Origin: Micropterix aruncella
Lineage: Eukaryota > Arthropoda > Insecta > Lepidoptera > Micropterigidae
Assembly: GCA_944548615.1 (NCBI GenBank)
Contig: OX155954.1
Span: 1,469,335 to 1,533,334, forward strand
Direction: 5' to 3'
DNA: 64,000 nt
Below are positions 36,613 through 47,034 of the stretch, one piece after another. The position numbers and the translations under genes are program-made. The notes beneath the pieces are model-generated. The model was given only the letters and a program-made list of their open reading frames with translations. It made no database searches and was not told where the DNA came from. Position 1 is the first letter of the stretch. Every line of letters begins with the position of its first letter.

Positions 36613-37429
36613 ATGTCAATTTAATAGTACGTCGATCTATTATATAAACCTTAGTATATTACAATTAGAACAATACAACATTGTAAAGACAACGAAAAAA
36701 GTCACATTATTGTTTATCCTGTATTTCGTACCGTATATCTTCGGAAATGCTGAAGTTGCAAGCGTTGGAGATCGTTGGAGATACGGTTGGAGATCGCTAC
36801 TGAACACTGCTACAAAACTTACAAGCGGACAGACAACAACAATGGCAAAAAGGCTCTATAGACAATGATTTGTGTTTTTTACCGCAAATAACAGAATATC
36901 TCTTTATTGTTTGTCTAATTATATTTTTAGGCGATCATGTCGACGAACTTTCAAAATGAAACTTCCACTTGAAAATCTCGAAAATAGATTAAGTTAGGCA
37001 TGTTATGCTTTGAGTATTGTAGGTAGGTCTCTGGATGAAATACAAACAAGAAATGTTTATTTCTGCTTTTCTAAGTTAGTTAATTTGCGGAAATTGTTAT
37101 GCATGCCATAGAGAATCAATATTTATACTTCAAAAGAGAGCAATTCGAATAATTGTAAAGGTGAAAAGGGAAGAGTCGTGTTGACTTATTTTTCAAAGGC
37201 TAAGGATTCTCACTTTAACATCACTCTATCTCTTTTAGTTATTTACTGAGTTTTATAACAATCATCATCATCATCATCATCACTTATTCATTCCATAAAA
37301 GCATTTCACAATACTGAGGAACATGTCAAATTTTACAATCATAATTTACCGGATGATAAAATCGCTTTGATTAATTAAAAGGAAAAAAAAATAACTGTAA
37401 TCAGAGGTAGGTTTCGAGCCCGCCCCTCA
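36613..37429. other. Unassigned sequence
   Basis: No gene recognised. GGAGATCGTTGGAGATACGG contains tandem GTTGGAGAT copies near 36763-36795. (CAT)n occurs at 37263-37282. Confidence 0.45.
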
Positions 37430-37600
37430 ACTACCGTTATAACCTACGCAGTGGCGGCAGCGGTATGCGGCCTACCCGCAAAACAACGGATTGACAGCTC
37501 TTTCAGTCTACCCTGGACAACGGCGGCTGCAACGTCACCGAAACGTCGGGTGCTACAAATTGCACGCGGTAAATTCGTTTCTATCCTATTTACAAAGTTC
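37430..37600 (+). repeat. Repeat family RD copy (longest)
   Basis: Includes the upstream GTTATAACCTACGCAGTGG and CCTGGACAACGGCGGCTGCA, then ACGTCGGGTGCTACAAATTG and the CCTATTTACAA end. It shows that RD extends at least 170 bp. Confidence 0.65.
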
Positions 37601-37997
37601 TAAATGTTGTCATTGTTTATGCAATCTCCATACAAAATATACATGATGCACCTACTGGTCTGTAAAAAGTCTTTTCTTTATGTTTCTAACAAGTCGTATA
37701 GTTGTATATATTATACTCAGCATAAAATATTGTGCTCTGCAAAGCGACATATCATAAAAGAATAAATAACTTTGAACTTTGAACGTTGTCAATTATGGTA
37801 ATGTAGAGGTGTTATTATTGCATAATTCAGTTCTGCATATTTTTCCATTTAGGCGTACAATAATTAGGTAGGTACTAGGTGGTGCAAACGTCATCACCAT
37901 ATCGGAAGATGCGCCAATTTTGCCGCAAATGGCGTCTTATGTCATCGCGACATTGACATTTGTGAAGTAAGCAAAAGCAAAATACAGGTGGATAAGC

Positions 37998-38350
37998 CAT
38001 GGATTGCTATACTCCTCAAGAACGAGGAATAATTGTTAGATGTTTTGACAAATAATTGGTCGGTGATTTTGGCTCAAAGTGAATTTCATCGCCGATAGCC
38101 TGGTCGTTTCGATTATGCCGCTTTGCACGATTCAACAACAAAACGATATTATGTACAATCGATCCGATATTACGCCAATTAGGCATTCAAATGTAGGTGA
38201 CACAACGAGTCGACCGTCCCGTCGTCCATTCCAACGTTATAGCGCATAGGTTTTGGTCCCGGATTTCATTGACGGTCGATGATCGGGAAGCAATGACATT
38301 ATCAATTCAGAACGAAGCAGGAAAAGGATAAATTGACTCGCTAATGGGTT
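37998..38350 (+). pseudogene. Tc1/mariner-type transposase relic
   Basis: Plus-strand frames read YTPQERGIIVRCFDK, then after one frame change SVILAQSEFHRR and PGRFDYAALHDS. These resemble the N-terminal helix-turn-helix of mariner/IS630-type transposases (YTxxERxxIVxxY ... Q ... FxxRFPxR). Several stops and frame changes follow. No DDE/DDD catalytic triad or TIRs were found. Confidence 0.5.
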
Positions 38351-38399
38351 CAACGGACCTAGGCCTTCGTATTTTGTTTAATAACTTTTAAAGTTCGAC

Positions 38400-38505
38400 G
38401 TTTACGACGTTAATGCCCTTAGTACCTTTCAACGATAATGTAGCACATTACCTTTCAACGACAGTAGCCGCTCTTAGTACCTTTCAACGACATTGGTCGA
38501 CAGTT
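38400..38505 (+). repeat. Short tandem of ACCTTTCAACGA
   Basis: Three copies of ACCTTTCAACGA, at roughly 38423, 38450 and 38479, just left of the hAT insertion site. Confidence 0.75.
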
Positions 38506-38510
38506 AACGC

Positions 38511-38518
38511 GCCGCGCG
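38511..38518 (+). repeat. hAT target duplication, left (GCCGCGCG)
   Basis: Identical to 42596-42603. An 8-bp duplication is the hallmark of hAT insertion. Confidence 0.9.
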
Positions 38519-38776
38519 CATAGGCGTATAAAGGGGGGGGGCCGGGTGGGCCGTGCCCACCCCAGAATGATCTGGTGCCCACCCCAAGGATAAATAAATT
38601 CACACAAAAACAAATTAATTAATAATGTTCTACAAACGAAAAACCTACATACTTATACACCCCCACTCACCACCTACATAATACATTCCATTTAGTTACT
38701 TTCCAAGTCTAAGAATCAAATCCATCCCGCAAATACAAAAGTAAGCTAAAGTTCATTTGAATTTTGCGCGCGCACG

Positions 38777-38817
38777 CCATTGCTCAAACGAACCGGTCCG
38801 GTTCGTTTGAGCAATGG
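38777..38817. repeat. 41-bp near-perfect palindrome in hAT 5' region
   Basis: Two 20-bp arms (CCATTGCTCAAACGAACCGG and its exact complement) around a single T. It lies about 260 bp from the left end, just before the candidate first exon. Possible roles are a transposase-binding or promoter site; alternatively it is a simple hairpin. Function is not shown. Confidence 0.92.
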
Positions 38818-39026
38818 CAACCGGACACGGGGACGGGACACTGCGGCGCTGGCGCCACCCGCCATCTGCTCGCCCTCCATCTGCCCCGCCGGGGCGCCAC
38901 AGTCAGTCAGTCGCCGTTCCGTCGTCTCTGTCGGTTCACGCGTGTCGTGTGTAAATTGTGTGTGATTACGCTTCGTCGTTCGTTTCTAATGTTTTTATCA
39001 TCACTATTCATCACACTGCTTACCAG

Positions 39027-39687
39027 GTAAGCATCTATGTATATTTAATACTTTATACAGCCTTAAATTACCTGCTATGCCTATTATTCTGTGTCACAAA
39101 AAGCGAGTGTTTATTACCAACCGAATTAGTTTCAAAAATCGTGAAAATTGATTTATGTTTAACCCTTCGAGTAGCGGCATAATTTAATGGCAGACTTGCA
39201 ATATCGCCGCTTTCGACAAAAGTACTATAACTAACTATGGAACTACTATAGCAATAATAAAAATAATAACTGTGCAATGATTGCATTAAAATTTCGTATA
39301 TAGAATATTGAAATGTCATTTTGTAAAACAATCAGATAATTATGAATAAATATGAGAAAGTCGAAAAAGTGAAAAAAATGGCATTTCTAACTAGTACTTA
39401 TCTTACGGAAAAATACGGAACCCTATTTAGAAACTGTAAGTACTATCGTGATCTTTATTATAGGGCACACGATATAACCGAATTCCACGCTGGCGAAGCC
39501 GCGGGCGAAAATCTAGTTTCTTATAGATACAGAATAATAAGTAGGTAATTTAGGACTAGGTGTTGTACTTGTGTACGTTTTTGTTTTATCTATAGAAATA
39601 TTACGTGAGACAAGTTACAATTACAAACATTTAATATCTTCATTTTCAACAAAAAACCTGCTCAAACATTTTTCTATTTTTTTCTAG
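39027..39687 (+). other. Candidate 5'-UTR intron of the hAT transposase
   Basis: The donor CAG|GTAAGC at 39027 fits the consensus very well. The acceptor at 39687 (TTTTTTTCTAG|G) has a strong pyrimidine tract and lies 12 bp before the transposase ATG. The upstream CpG-rich stretch (38820-39026) would be the untranslated first exon. Inferred from splice signals only. Confidence 0.55.
39440..39516 (+). mobile_element. Helitron 3' end inside the hAT intron
   Basis: GGCGAAGCCGCGGGCGAAAA followed by TCTAG and then T is a Lepidoptera-type Helitron terminus (short hairpin, CTAG, T). The 5' end was not found; TACGGAACCCTATTTAG near 39415 may belong to the same element. Confidence 0.55.
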
Positions 39688-39699
39688 GTATTAAATAAA

Positions 39700-42015
39700 A
39701 TGAAGAAATTTAGGGACATCCGATCTTTGTTTAATAAAACTAGGCATACTGACCAGCAAACTCCTGATAGCGTCCCGAATGAAAAGGATTCAGACACATC
39801 CCCAGCAGTTTCAGAACCAGTACTAAATACGAAACTTCAAGCTCCAAACCCGTCATCAGAAAGTTTGCATAAACTTTCTCAATCAAAGATCATAAATAAC
39901 TTAGGTTCACTTCAGACTGGACCATGTCAGCCTCGAATTGACTTTCCTCGTACTAAATTCGGAGAAAAACTACGAGCATTCAACGCCCAAAATTATGATA
40001 AATATTCTTGGTTGGAATATAGCATTAATGAGAATAAAGTATACTGCTTTGTGTGTAGGATGTTCGGTAAAGAAATGCGCGATCAAAATGAAAAATTTAC
40101 AACTACCGGATACAGCAACTGGAAGAAGTTGTCAGAGGCCCTTCAAAAACACGCGCAGTCTGCATTTCATAATCAAAGTAAGGAGATGCATTATGCGTAT
40201 TTACATCAAGCATCAAGTGTCCATGAACAAGTCGTTACCCAACATGAGAAGGAAGTTGAACAAAACAAAGAAAATTTATTGAAAATTATAGACGTCATAC
40301 TGTATCTGGTACGCCAAGGATTGCCTTTAAGAGGCCACCGTGAAAATACTGATTCAAAAAATAGAGGAAACTTTTTAGAATTGATTCAACTATTCGCTAA
40401 ATATGATGACACATTTTCCAATCATTTAGAAAAACATGTAACCTATTGCAGTGCTGGTATACAGAATGATTTAATCAACATAATGAATCAGATAACAATA
40501 GAAGGAAACGTAAAGGAAATAAAACAATGCGGTTTTTTTTCTATAATGGTTGATGAAGCAAGATGCTACAAAGAAGAAAAACTGTCGATCGTTTTAAGAT
40601 ACGTTATGGGGTTGGAAGTTGAAGAGTCATTCATGGGATTTATTGATTGTTCCACTAGTAGAGATGCAAAGAGTTTGGCTGTAATTATTTTTGATTTTCT
40701 TAATAAATGTGGTTTAAATAATATACCCATACTTGCACAGTCGTATGATGGAGCGAGTGTGATGTCCGGAAAACACAATGGTCTGCAAGCAATCGTCAAG
40801 GAAAAGTATCCTCATGCTATTTACGTGCATTGCCTGGCACATAAACTAAATCTAGCTGTCGTAGACTCTTGCGCTAATGTATCTCCTGCAGTTAACTTTT
40901 TTAATAATCTCGAGGCGCTGTATATCCATTTTTCTTACCCTGGCAGTCATGTTCATCTAAAAAAATTGCAAGATTCTCTTAATATAAAGACTGGTCGTGA
41001 AATGGGTAGTTTAAGCACCACTAGATGGAGCTGCCGACATGAAAATTGTAAAGCTGTACTAAATAGTTATGATGCAATTAAAACTGCACTGGAAGAAGAA
41101 ATAAGCCAAAACAAAGACAAACATGTAGCGGAAGCCATAGGTTTATTAACTTCTATTTCAAAACCGGAATTCATAGTTTCTTTACACGTCCTCCACTCAG
41201 TGTTATCAGTAATCCACGTACTGAGTAAATACTTCCAAACTAAAAATGCAACTCTCGGACAAGCTGGCACTATGATTACAGGCATTATTACTAGTTTCCA
41301 ACAAAACCGGAACAAATTTGACGAACGTTGGAAAGAAATAGAAGAGTTTGCAGAAAAGCACGACATTTCTCTGGAGCCCCCAAGAGTGAGCAAAAGAAAA
41401 TACAATCCCGTATGTAGAAGCAGCAGAGACAGAAGCTTTTATACTGATTCCACACTAGGTAAAGGGAATTGGATTGATTTGCCATCAGATACACGCCCCA
41501 GTGAATATTGGAAAATTAATATATATTATCAAGTGATTGATAATATAATAAATAATATGACTAACAGGTTTGTAAGTCTACCTTTAGCCCAATCGATCGA
41601 TGCGTTTTTGAATTTAGATCTCGAAAATGGAAAGCCTTTTGTAGATAATTACAAGGAGATTCTTCAAATTGATGAAACTCTTTTAGGAGCAGAATGTCTG
41701 ATAATGAAAAATGTGCTAAAAGAAAAGGATGTCACAATTGAAGTCCTCAGGGAATACGTACAACAGGATTTCTGCCCAAATTTATATAAATTAATTCAAG
41801 CTGCGATTGTTATTCCTGTCAGTTCAGCCGGATGTGAGCGGAGCTTTTCAGCTATGCGAAGGATTAAGACGTGGCTGAGGTCTACAATGGGAGAGGCCAG
41901 GTTTTCAAACACTGCTCTTCTCCATATAGAAAATAAGTATGTTAAAGAAAATGTCACGCCGGAAAAGGTATTAAAAATGTTTGCCGAAAAGAATCGTAAA
42001 TTAAAGTTAGTTTAA
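39700..42015 (+). CDS. hAT-superfamily transposase (ZMYM1-like)
   Basis: 771 codons, uninterrupted. It would bind the element's ends, excise it and join it to 8-bp staggered targets in the nucleus. Residues ~75-165 form a TTF/BED-like zinc finger (CFVC at 116-119, HAQSAFH at 151-157). Residues ~180-400 match the DUF4371 region seen in ZMYM1-like and 52-kDa repressor-like proteins. The RNase H-like core has MVDEA (D285) and YDGASVMSG (D350), then VHCLAHKLNL (C378, H381). STTRWSCR (439-446) follows. The C-terminal dimerisation domain has AGCERSFSAMRRIKTW (710-725), where E713 is the likely third acid. The start ATG is 12 bp after a splice acceptor. AATAAA directly follows the stop. All expected parts are present, so activity is possible but unproven. 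Domestication as a host gene is unlikely given the flanking TIRs and duplications. Confidence 0.94.
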   Translation: MKKFRDIRSLFNKTRHTDQQTPDSVPNEKDSDTSPAVSEPVLNTKLQAPNPSSESLHKLSQSKIINNLGSLQTGPCQPRIDFPRTKFGEKLRAFNAQNYDKYSWLEYSINENKVYCFVCRMFGKEMRDQNEKFTTTGYSNWKKLSEALQKHAQSAFHNQSKEMHYAYLHQASSVHEQVVTQHEKEVEQNKENLLKIIDVILYLVRQGLPLRGHRENTDSKNRGNFLELIQLFAKYDDTFSNHLEKHVTYCSAGIQNDLINIMNQITIEGNVKEIKQCGFFSIMVDEARCYKEEKLSIVLRYVMGLEVEESFMGFIDCSTSRDAKSLAVIIFDFLNKCGLNNIPILAQSYDGASVMSGKHNGLQAIVKEKYPHAIYVHCLAHKLNLAVVDSCANVSPAVNFFNNLEALYIHFSYPGSHVHLKKLQDSLNIKTGREMGSLSTTRWSCRHENCKAVLNSYDAIKTALEEEISQNKDKHVAEAIGLLTSISKPEFIVSLHVLHSVLSVIHVLSKYFQTKNATLGQAGTMITGIITSFQQNRNKFDERWKEIEEFAEKHDISLEPPRVSKRKYNPVCRSSRDRSFYTDSTLGKGNWIDLPSDTRPSEYWKINIYYQVIDNIINNMTNRFVSLPLAQSIDAFLNLDLENGKPFVDNYKEILQIDETLLGAECLIMKNVLKEKDVTIEVLREYVQQDFCPNLYKLIQAAIVIPVSSAGCERSFSAMRRIKTWLRSTMGEARFSNTALLHIENKYVKENVTPEKVLKMFAEKNRKLKLV

Positions 42016-42021
42016 AATAAA
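42016..42021 (+). terminator. Poly(A) signal AATAAA of the transposase
   Basis: Begins at the base after the stop codon, so the 3' UTR would be very short. Confidence 0.6.
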
Positions 42022-42095
42022 CACTATTCACAAAACTTATTTGTTATTTATTGAAATACATTTCAAAAATTCTATTAAGTCAAAACTTTTAATAT

Positions 42096-42362
42096 TTGTA
42101 TAATTTGCAGCATGCAGGCCAAGATTCAGAGACAAAACAAGTTAAGTCTAACGCTCAAAGTATCACCAGGCGCCTCAAAGTCGGCAGGCGCCTAAAAGAA
42201 AAGACTGGGGACCCCCGCTCCGGGACGTACTTGGCGCAAAGGCTATGTGTAGCTATCCAGTCCAGCGGGGAAACGCTGTCAGCGTTATGGGGACCTTTGC
42301 GCCGGGTACAATCAGGGGGGTCTCCTCGATCAGTTTTTAAGCATTTTGACTCAAAGTATTAA
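42096..42362 (+). pseudogene. Possible LINE-like fragment inside hAT
   Basis: An 88-codon open frame between the transposase and the right TIR. GTYLAQRLCVAIQSS recalls a short conserved block I associate with arthropod retroelement-derived repeats, but I cannot name the family with certainty. The segment is more GC-rich than the rest of the element (ACCAGGCGCCTCAAAG, GGCAGGCGCCTAAAAG). It could also be native hAT sequence. Confidence 0.3.
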
Positions 42363-42595
42363 TTTTTGTTAACAATGAAAATATACATATAGGTATTACT
42401 TCAAAGCGTTGACTCATGATTAGGTCAAACCATAAAGTTAATTATTAACTCTATAGGTCAATTCAATTTGTTGTCTGGATCTCCAGCTTTATTCACTGTA
42501 CTGTAAGTACATTGGGCTTCAAAGCCTCGGCTTCATCGGCCATCGCATCTCAGGGGCCAGGCCCCCCCCGGAAAATGGACCTAGATACGCCACTG

Positions 42596-42603
42596 GCCGC
42601 GCG
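42596..42603 (+). repeat. hAT target duplication, right (GCCGCGCG)
   Basis: Identical to 38511-38518. Confidence 0.9.
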
Positions 42604-42943
42604 TGAGTGCTACGGACGTAAAAGGTGTGTGTGGATCCTAGGTGTGTATGGATACGATTAGCTTACATGTTGTCATAAAACAATGGAGAAATTTCGTATA
42701 CTTTTGTAATGGCTTTTGATTAAATACACTGGTTTGAAACATTAAAAGTAGTATTTGATTCAATAATGTATTTTTTGTAAATATTTAATCCTTATTAGGA
42801 CGTAAACATTTACAAATAGAAGACCGCTCCGTTTCCCATCCGATCGTTTCCAATCTAGGAATGCTTCAAAGGGCAATGCAGGATTAAAAACTAATCCTAC
42901 AATCCTAACTAATGGTACCTCTAAGTCACCGATATACTCAAAG
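42604..42943. other. Unassigned sequence
   Basis: Right flank of the hAT insertion. Nothing recognised. Confidence 0.45.
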
Positions 42944-43025
42944 GTACTATTTCTCAACCAGTGGGTCCCGACCCTCTGGGGGGTCGCTAAGAGACTCCCG
43001 GGGGGTCGCAGACTAAGGGATGCTT
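42944..43025 (+). mobile_element. hAT/Charlie-like terminal fragment
   Basis: TATTTCTCAACCAGTGGGTC then CCCGACCCTCTGGGGGGTCG resembles the ends of hAT MITEs of the Charlie/MER5 type, which start CAGTGGTTCTCAACC and carry GGGTCGCGACCCC. The other end and an 8-bp duplication were not found. Confidence 0.45.
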
Positions 43026-45047
43026 TCATAGCGTTTCAGTAGTTTACTTCTAACAGGCTTAGTACCAACGATTAGAAAACAGGACATAGCATCATTCATA
43101 GTTAAGCTATGTTGATTTAAAGTTTAACCAATGAACATTTTTTATAGATTTGCATTAATTCTCAGCAAGCTAGGCCGATCGGCATCTATGTCATGCGTCA
43201 ACCTATATTATCTCTAGATTAATTCTAACCTTTTGCAAGGTATTGATTGGCCTTATAGTAGGTATTGAAAATTTGTAAATTGGATGAGGGCGACTTTCCG
43301 TATCTGACGCGTCACGCGTCAGTGGCGTCACGTCACGTCATATCAAATCACACGTCACGTCACGACACATTACGTCCGCCGGACGTGTGTAAACGAATTC
43401 CCATTAATTCAATCATGCCGCCTAGTCATTTGTTGCGATTGACTTTCGAGCTGAACATGTAGCCGTGACAGTCGCCTGCCCAGGTCAATCCCGGCAATGG
43501 GCGGATTTCCGGATCCAGCAGCCCGCTGTAGTACATCCTACGTCATCCTACGTCACAAATCAAAAGAACCTAATGTGAAACGTATTATTTACTAACTCGA
43601 AAAATCCGTTGTCACAAACATATTTTAAAGGCGACAAATACTGATACATGAAGAAACTGGTTCGACACCAGGAGTCTCATTTAGAATGGTTGCTTAAAGT
43701 TTGGGATCGAGCTTAGCGACCGTCCAACGAAAATCGTTATTTAGAATCGTTGCTTAGCACTAAACAATCGCGTAGCGGCCGTCATTCATAAACATAAACT
43801 TTAACGAGTACTTAATTAAACACATATGTAAACAACATTGCTCGAACTTGGCGAGCCACAAAATTGTATGATAAATTATATAAAATAAAGATAATTCTAT
43901 TCTATTCTACTTATCTTTGTCCTAGTTTTGTTTTTGCCGGGTTATGGCCAAATTTGGAGATTTTTTAGAGTTTTCGAGGAATTTGACGGTGTTTGGTCCT
44001 CGCAGAACTGCGAAACCGTATAAAAAACGGACTCGGATTCCGAAGCGACGATACGATTGCACGATTGTAGTCACTCGACGATAATTGGGGTTATGGAAGC
44101 GATTTAACAGTCCTGTAATTCGTCAGAAGTAACGATAAACGACAGCACATAAGGTGTCGTCTACATGTCGTTGCTCTAGGAGATAGCTGGAAAATGGCAA
44201 TTAAAATCCCCAGTCAGCTATATTTATCCACTATTTCCACCCAAGACGGTTAAAATTTGAATATAGCGCCCAGAAATAAGGACATTTGATTTAGTAAATA
44301 AATGACGAGATCCGAATTGCCCTTAGCTCAAAGTAGTAAGCACGCTCCGAGCCCGGTCCGAATTGAGCAATATTAAGCATACGCCGCTTACTACTAAATG
44401 GCCTACCCCGGTCAATCAGAACACAATTTCGGCGTGGAAATCACGTGAGAAGTATCGAGTTCCGAGATTAGCTGACGTCGTCGTCGTCGTCGGATCGAGG
44501 ACGATATCAAATTCATTGTCGCGTGGCGTTGACGTATCGTATCGCCACTTCAGAATCCCGGGGCAGTATCCTAAAGAAGTGTCGGAGGGACACGATTCGA
44601 TACCGGTAAGTTCTGCCTGATATTTATATATTTTTTTGTGAATTGCGAGGAGTCGCACGCACGGCCATGGCATACCGTTGCAGTTCAATGCCATAAAAAG
44701 GCCTCACGAACGATTTTGTCAACGATTTGTGACTGAATGACGTAACGCATTATTGTAGGTGTCGATTTAATGTGGTCACTTATAAGGGAAATGAAACAAT
44801 TGTTTCCGGTGTCAGATATATAATATATGCACGAATGCAGGTCAAGGTCAAGGCGCGTAGCCATTTTTCTTCCTCTTCTTTGGGTGGCATGTCTACCTAG
44901 AAATCTGGACTATATAGAAGAATTAAATTGTTTCGCAATGCCTATTTGAACTGCTGGCTGTTATAGGTTCGCATTTTCAGATAAAGTTTGATTTTTGCAA
45001 AAAATCTATTTTTGGGCATCCGAATGTAATGTTGCCTAAACATCTAA
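43026..45047. other. Unassigned sequence, CpG-moderate
   Basis: A cluster of overlapping ACGTCACG / CACGTCA words at 43305-43380 resembles repeated CRE-like sites. (GTC)n lies at 44474-44492. A GGTAAGT splice-donor-like site at 44606-44612 follows a 78-codon plus-strand frame, but no protein similarity is recognised on either strand. The rest is unassigned. Confidence 0.35.
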
Positions 45048-45420
45048 TGACTTGTGGACTACTATTTTGAGGAAATGCCGCAAACAATAAAAGAATCTTC
45101 CTTTTGCAAAAAAAAAGCATTGCGCAGCATGTATCAAGTAACGCCCAGGACCTCATGCAGAGAATACTTCAGTAAGGCAAGGATAATGACCATGTATTCG
45201 GCGTTCATATACCAGTGCTTAATGTATGCCAGACAGCATCTAACAGAAACTGCAACTAGAGCGGAAATTCACTCTCACCATACACGCGGTAACTCCCTTT
45301 TATGCTTGCCCCGAACAAGACTGGCAAAAGTACAAAAGAGCTACTTATACCTCAGCATTAAATTCTACAATCTACTCCCTACCACTATCAAACAGCTGGA
45401 GGACATACAATTTTAAAAAA
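45048..45420 (+). pseudogene. LINE ORF2 C-terminus (second subfamily)
   Basis: 120 codons ending at a natural stop: KKALRSMYQV, CREYFSKARIMTM, FIYQCLMYARQ, HHTRGNSLLC and KSYLYLSIKFYNLLP. These correspond block by block to the minus-strand remnant at 29979-30356. The RT core is missing. RA sequence begins about 90 bp later. Confidence 0.75.
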
Positions 45421-45504
45421 ACATTAAGGATATACTGATAGGCCAACCTTTCTGTAATCTGACCGCATTCGAGTGCCAATTCTTCCAAACTGGTAGTCAG
45501 GGGG

Positions 45505-46120
45505 CGAAGCTGCCCGCTGGTTATTTTTCCCGGTGCCTCGCCGTAAGGCGTTGGCCTCTGACCGGCAGGTGGCGGAGTTGACGGTGGACTGTTTTGTCCT
45601 AAGTCTTCTGCGCTCGCCTCAAAGGAGACAGAACGATAAATTTCGTTAAAACTTCTAGAGGTGACGGCTTCGCCGTTAAAGTTGACAGCTCTAGTTGTCT
45701 CCTATAGAGCGGGGGTTGTTGTTGACCTTACGGCGATTTCTCTTGAAACGACCATCGGCTACCCGTTTCCGGGTGAACAGCCGTGCAAAGGACGCCCTGT
45801 TCAGCGATAGATTCGGTTGACACCGTCTCACCGCTACGTAAGGGCGAGGAACGCGCAAGTGATCTCAAACTCATAACCATTCGGGAGACCGGAGTAGTCT
45901 GGTCGCAACTGGAAGTAAGGGCGCGAGTGTCGGCCCGCTGGTTACGTTACCCGGCTATCTCGCGGATAAGGCGGTCATGGCCTCTTACGGGCATGTGGCG
46001 GAGTTGACGGTGGACTGTTTTGTCCTAAGTCTTCTGCGCTCACCTCACGGGAGACAGAACGATCATATTTCGTTGAAACTTCCTGAGGTGACGGGTTCGC
46101 CCGTTATAGTGGACAGCTTT
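45505..46120 (+). repeat. Two RA segments in tandem
   Basis: 45530-45695 is the RA 3' part (GTAAGGCGTTGGCCTCTGAC, GACGGTGGACTGTTTTGTCC, GAACGATAAATTTCGTT, GTGACGGCTTCGCC). It is directly followed at about 45696 by a longer RA piece (CCTATAGAGCGGGGG to GGGTTCGCCCGTTATAGTGG) ending near 46110, which repeats the same 3' part. So the RA tail is present twice head-to-tail within 620 bp. Confidence 0.72.
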
Positions 46121-47034
46121 AGTTGTACAGACGTATATACCTATGTAAGTTAAAATATCTTGGGCGCCAAGCAGTGCGTGGGTCGGCCATTGAGCAACGC
46201 CCACTTCCTTCGCCTCGGCGGACATGGATCACCGACAGACTGTCACTGAGCCCCGAGCAGAACTGATGCCCACGTTCAGTGCTGCTCGGAGCAATATCAG
46301 CTGTCAGTTATAGAAAGTCAACTTGCTAATACCCGATTTCTGAAAACAATAAAATTCTTTTCTACATCATCTTTTACTCGTTATTCTTATTCAGCTGCTT
46401 AGTACGTTAATGTATCATCTACAAGACAATTGAAATCGTTTTTAAATAAAAGATCTGACAGTATTTTAATCACAGGGGTGGTATAAATTTGTTACTTACC
46501 GAAATTATCGAAAATCTGACACCATACACCACTACACCCATACCAAGTGGTGTTCTTTCGTCAAAAAACGCAGAGTAAAACCAAAACTATAAAGCCTAGT
46601 AACCATGTGAGTCCGTAGCACTGCATTTACTACCTTCATGATTTCAGTAGAAAAAAATAGTCGAGGCGCCCGCGTTAGTCCATCTTGTCCGTCCATTATG
46701 CAAATTAAATTCCCTTCGTTATCTGCAAGCGCTCACCAATTATTCTAATTGCATTACCGTTGCAGCGTCCATCAGGCCACGAGCCACTAATTCATGTCAG
46801 TTTTTAGATTAGGGAAGTACTCCCGTCTACCATTACGATTCTAGTCTGGTGATATAATATTTTAAGCCGACATTGACAATTAAACACCTCAGCCACACCT
46901 TCAGTCTGGATATTATACTACAGGACTTGCTTCCAGCCCATCAAGCACAAACAGGCTTTCTGGCTTTAGGCTTTAACTGACCCGCCTCTAACAAAGGAAT
47001 CAAACCCTTTCACAACTGAACCTGATTCAGGGAT
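46121..47034. other. Unassigned sequence
   Basis: 46140-46380 contains GGGCGCCAAGCAGTGCGTGG and an AACAATAAAATTC signal and could be an LTR remnant, but no ends were found. Otherwise nothing recognised. Confidence 0.35.

Larger units (their letters stand above)
38519..42595 (+). mobile_element. Complete hAT DNA transposon, 4077 bp
   Basis: The left end CATAGGCGTATAAAGG and the right end (reverse complement) CAGTGGCGTATCTAGG are inverted termini. They match at CA, GGCGTAT and AGG, and G-rich subterminal runs (GGGGGGGG, then GGCC) lie on both sides. A perfect 8-bp duplication GCCGCGCG flanks it. Inside are a candidate noncoding exon, an intron, an uninterrupted 771-codon transposase and a poly(A) signal. 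The intact frame and identical duplications suggest a recent insertion. The left TIR differs from the canonical CAGTGGCG at two bases, which could affect mobility. Confidence 0.9.

Noticed and set aside
39700..42015. Domesticated host ZMYM1-like gene rather than a transposon
   Set aside because: Inverted termini and a perfect 8-bp target duplication enclose the frame, which is what a mobile copy looks like.
44363..44620. Possible exon ending at a GGTAAGT donor
   Set aside because: The donor-like site is good, but neither strand shows a recognisable protein and no acceptor or partner exon could be identified.
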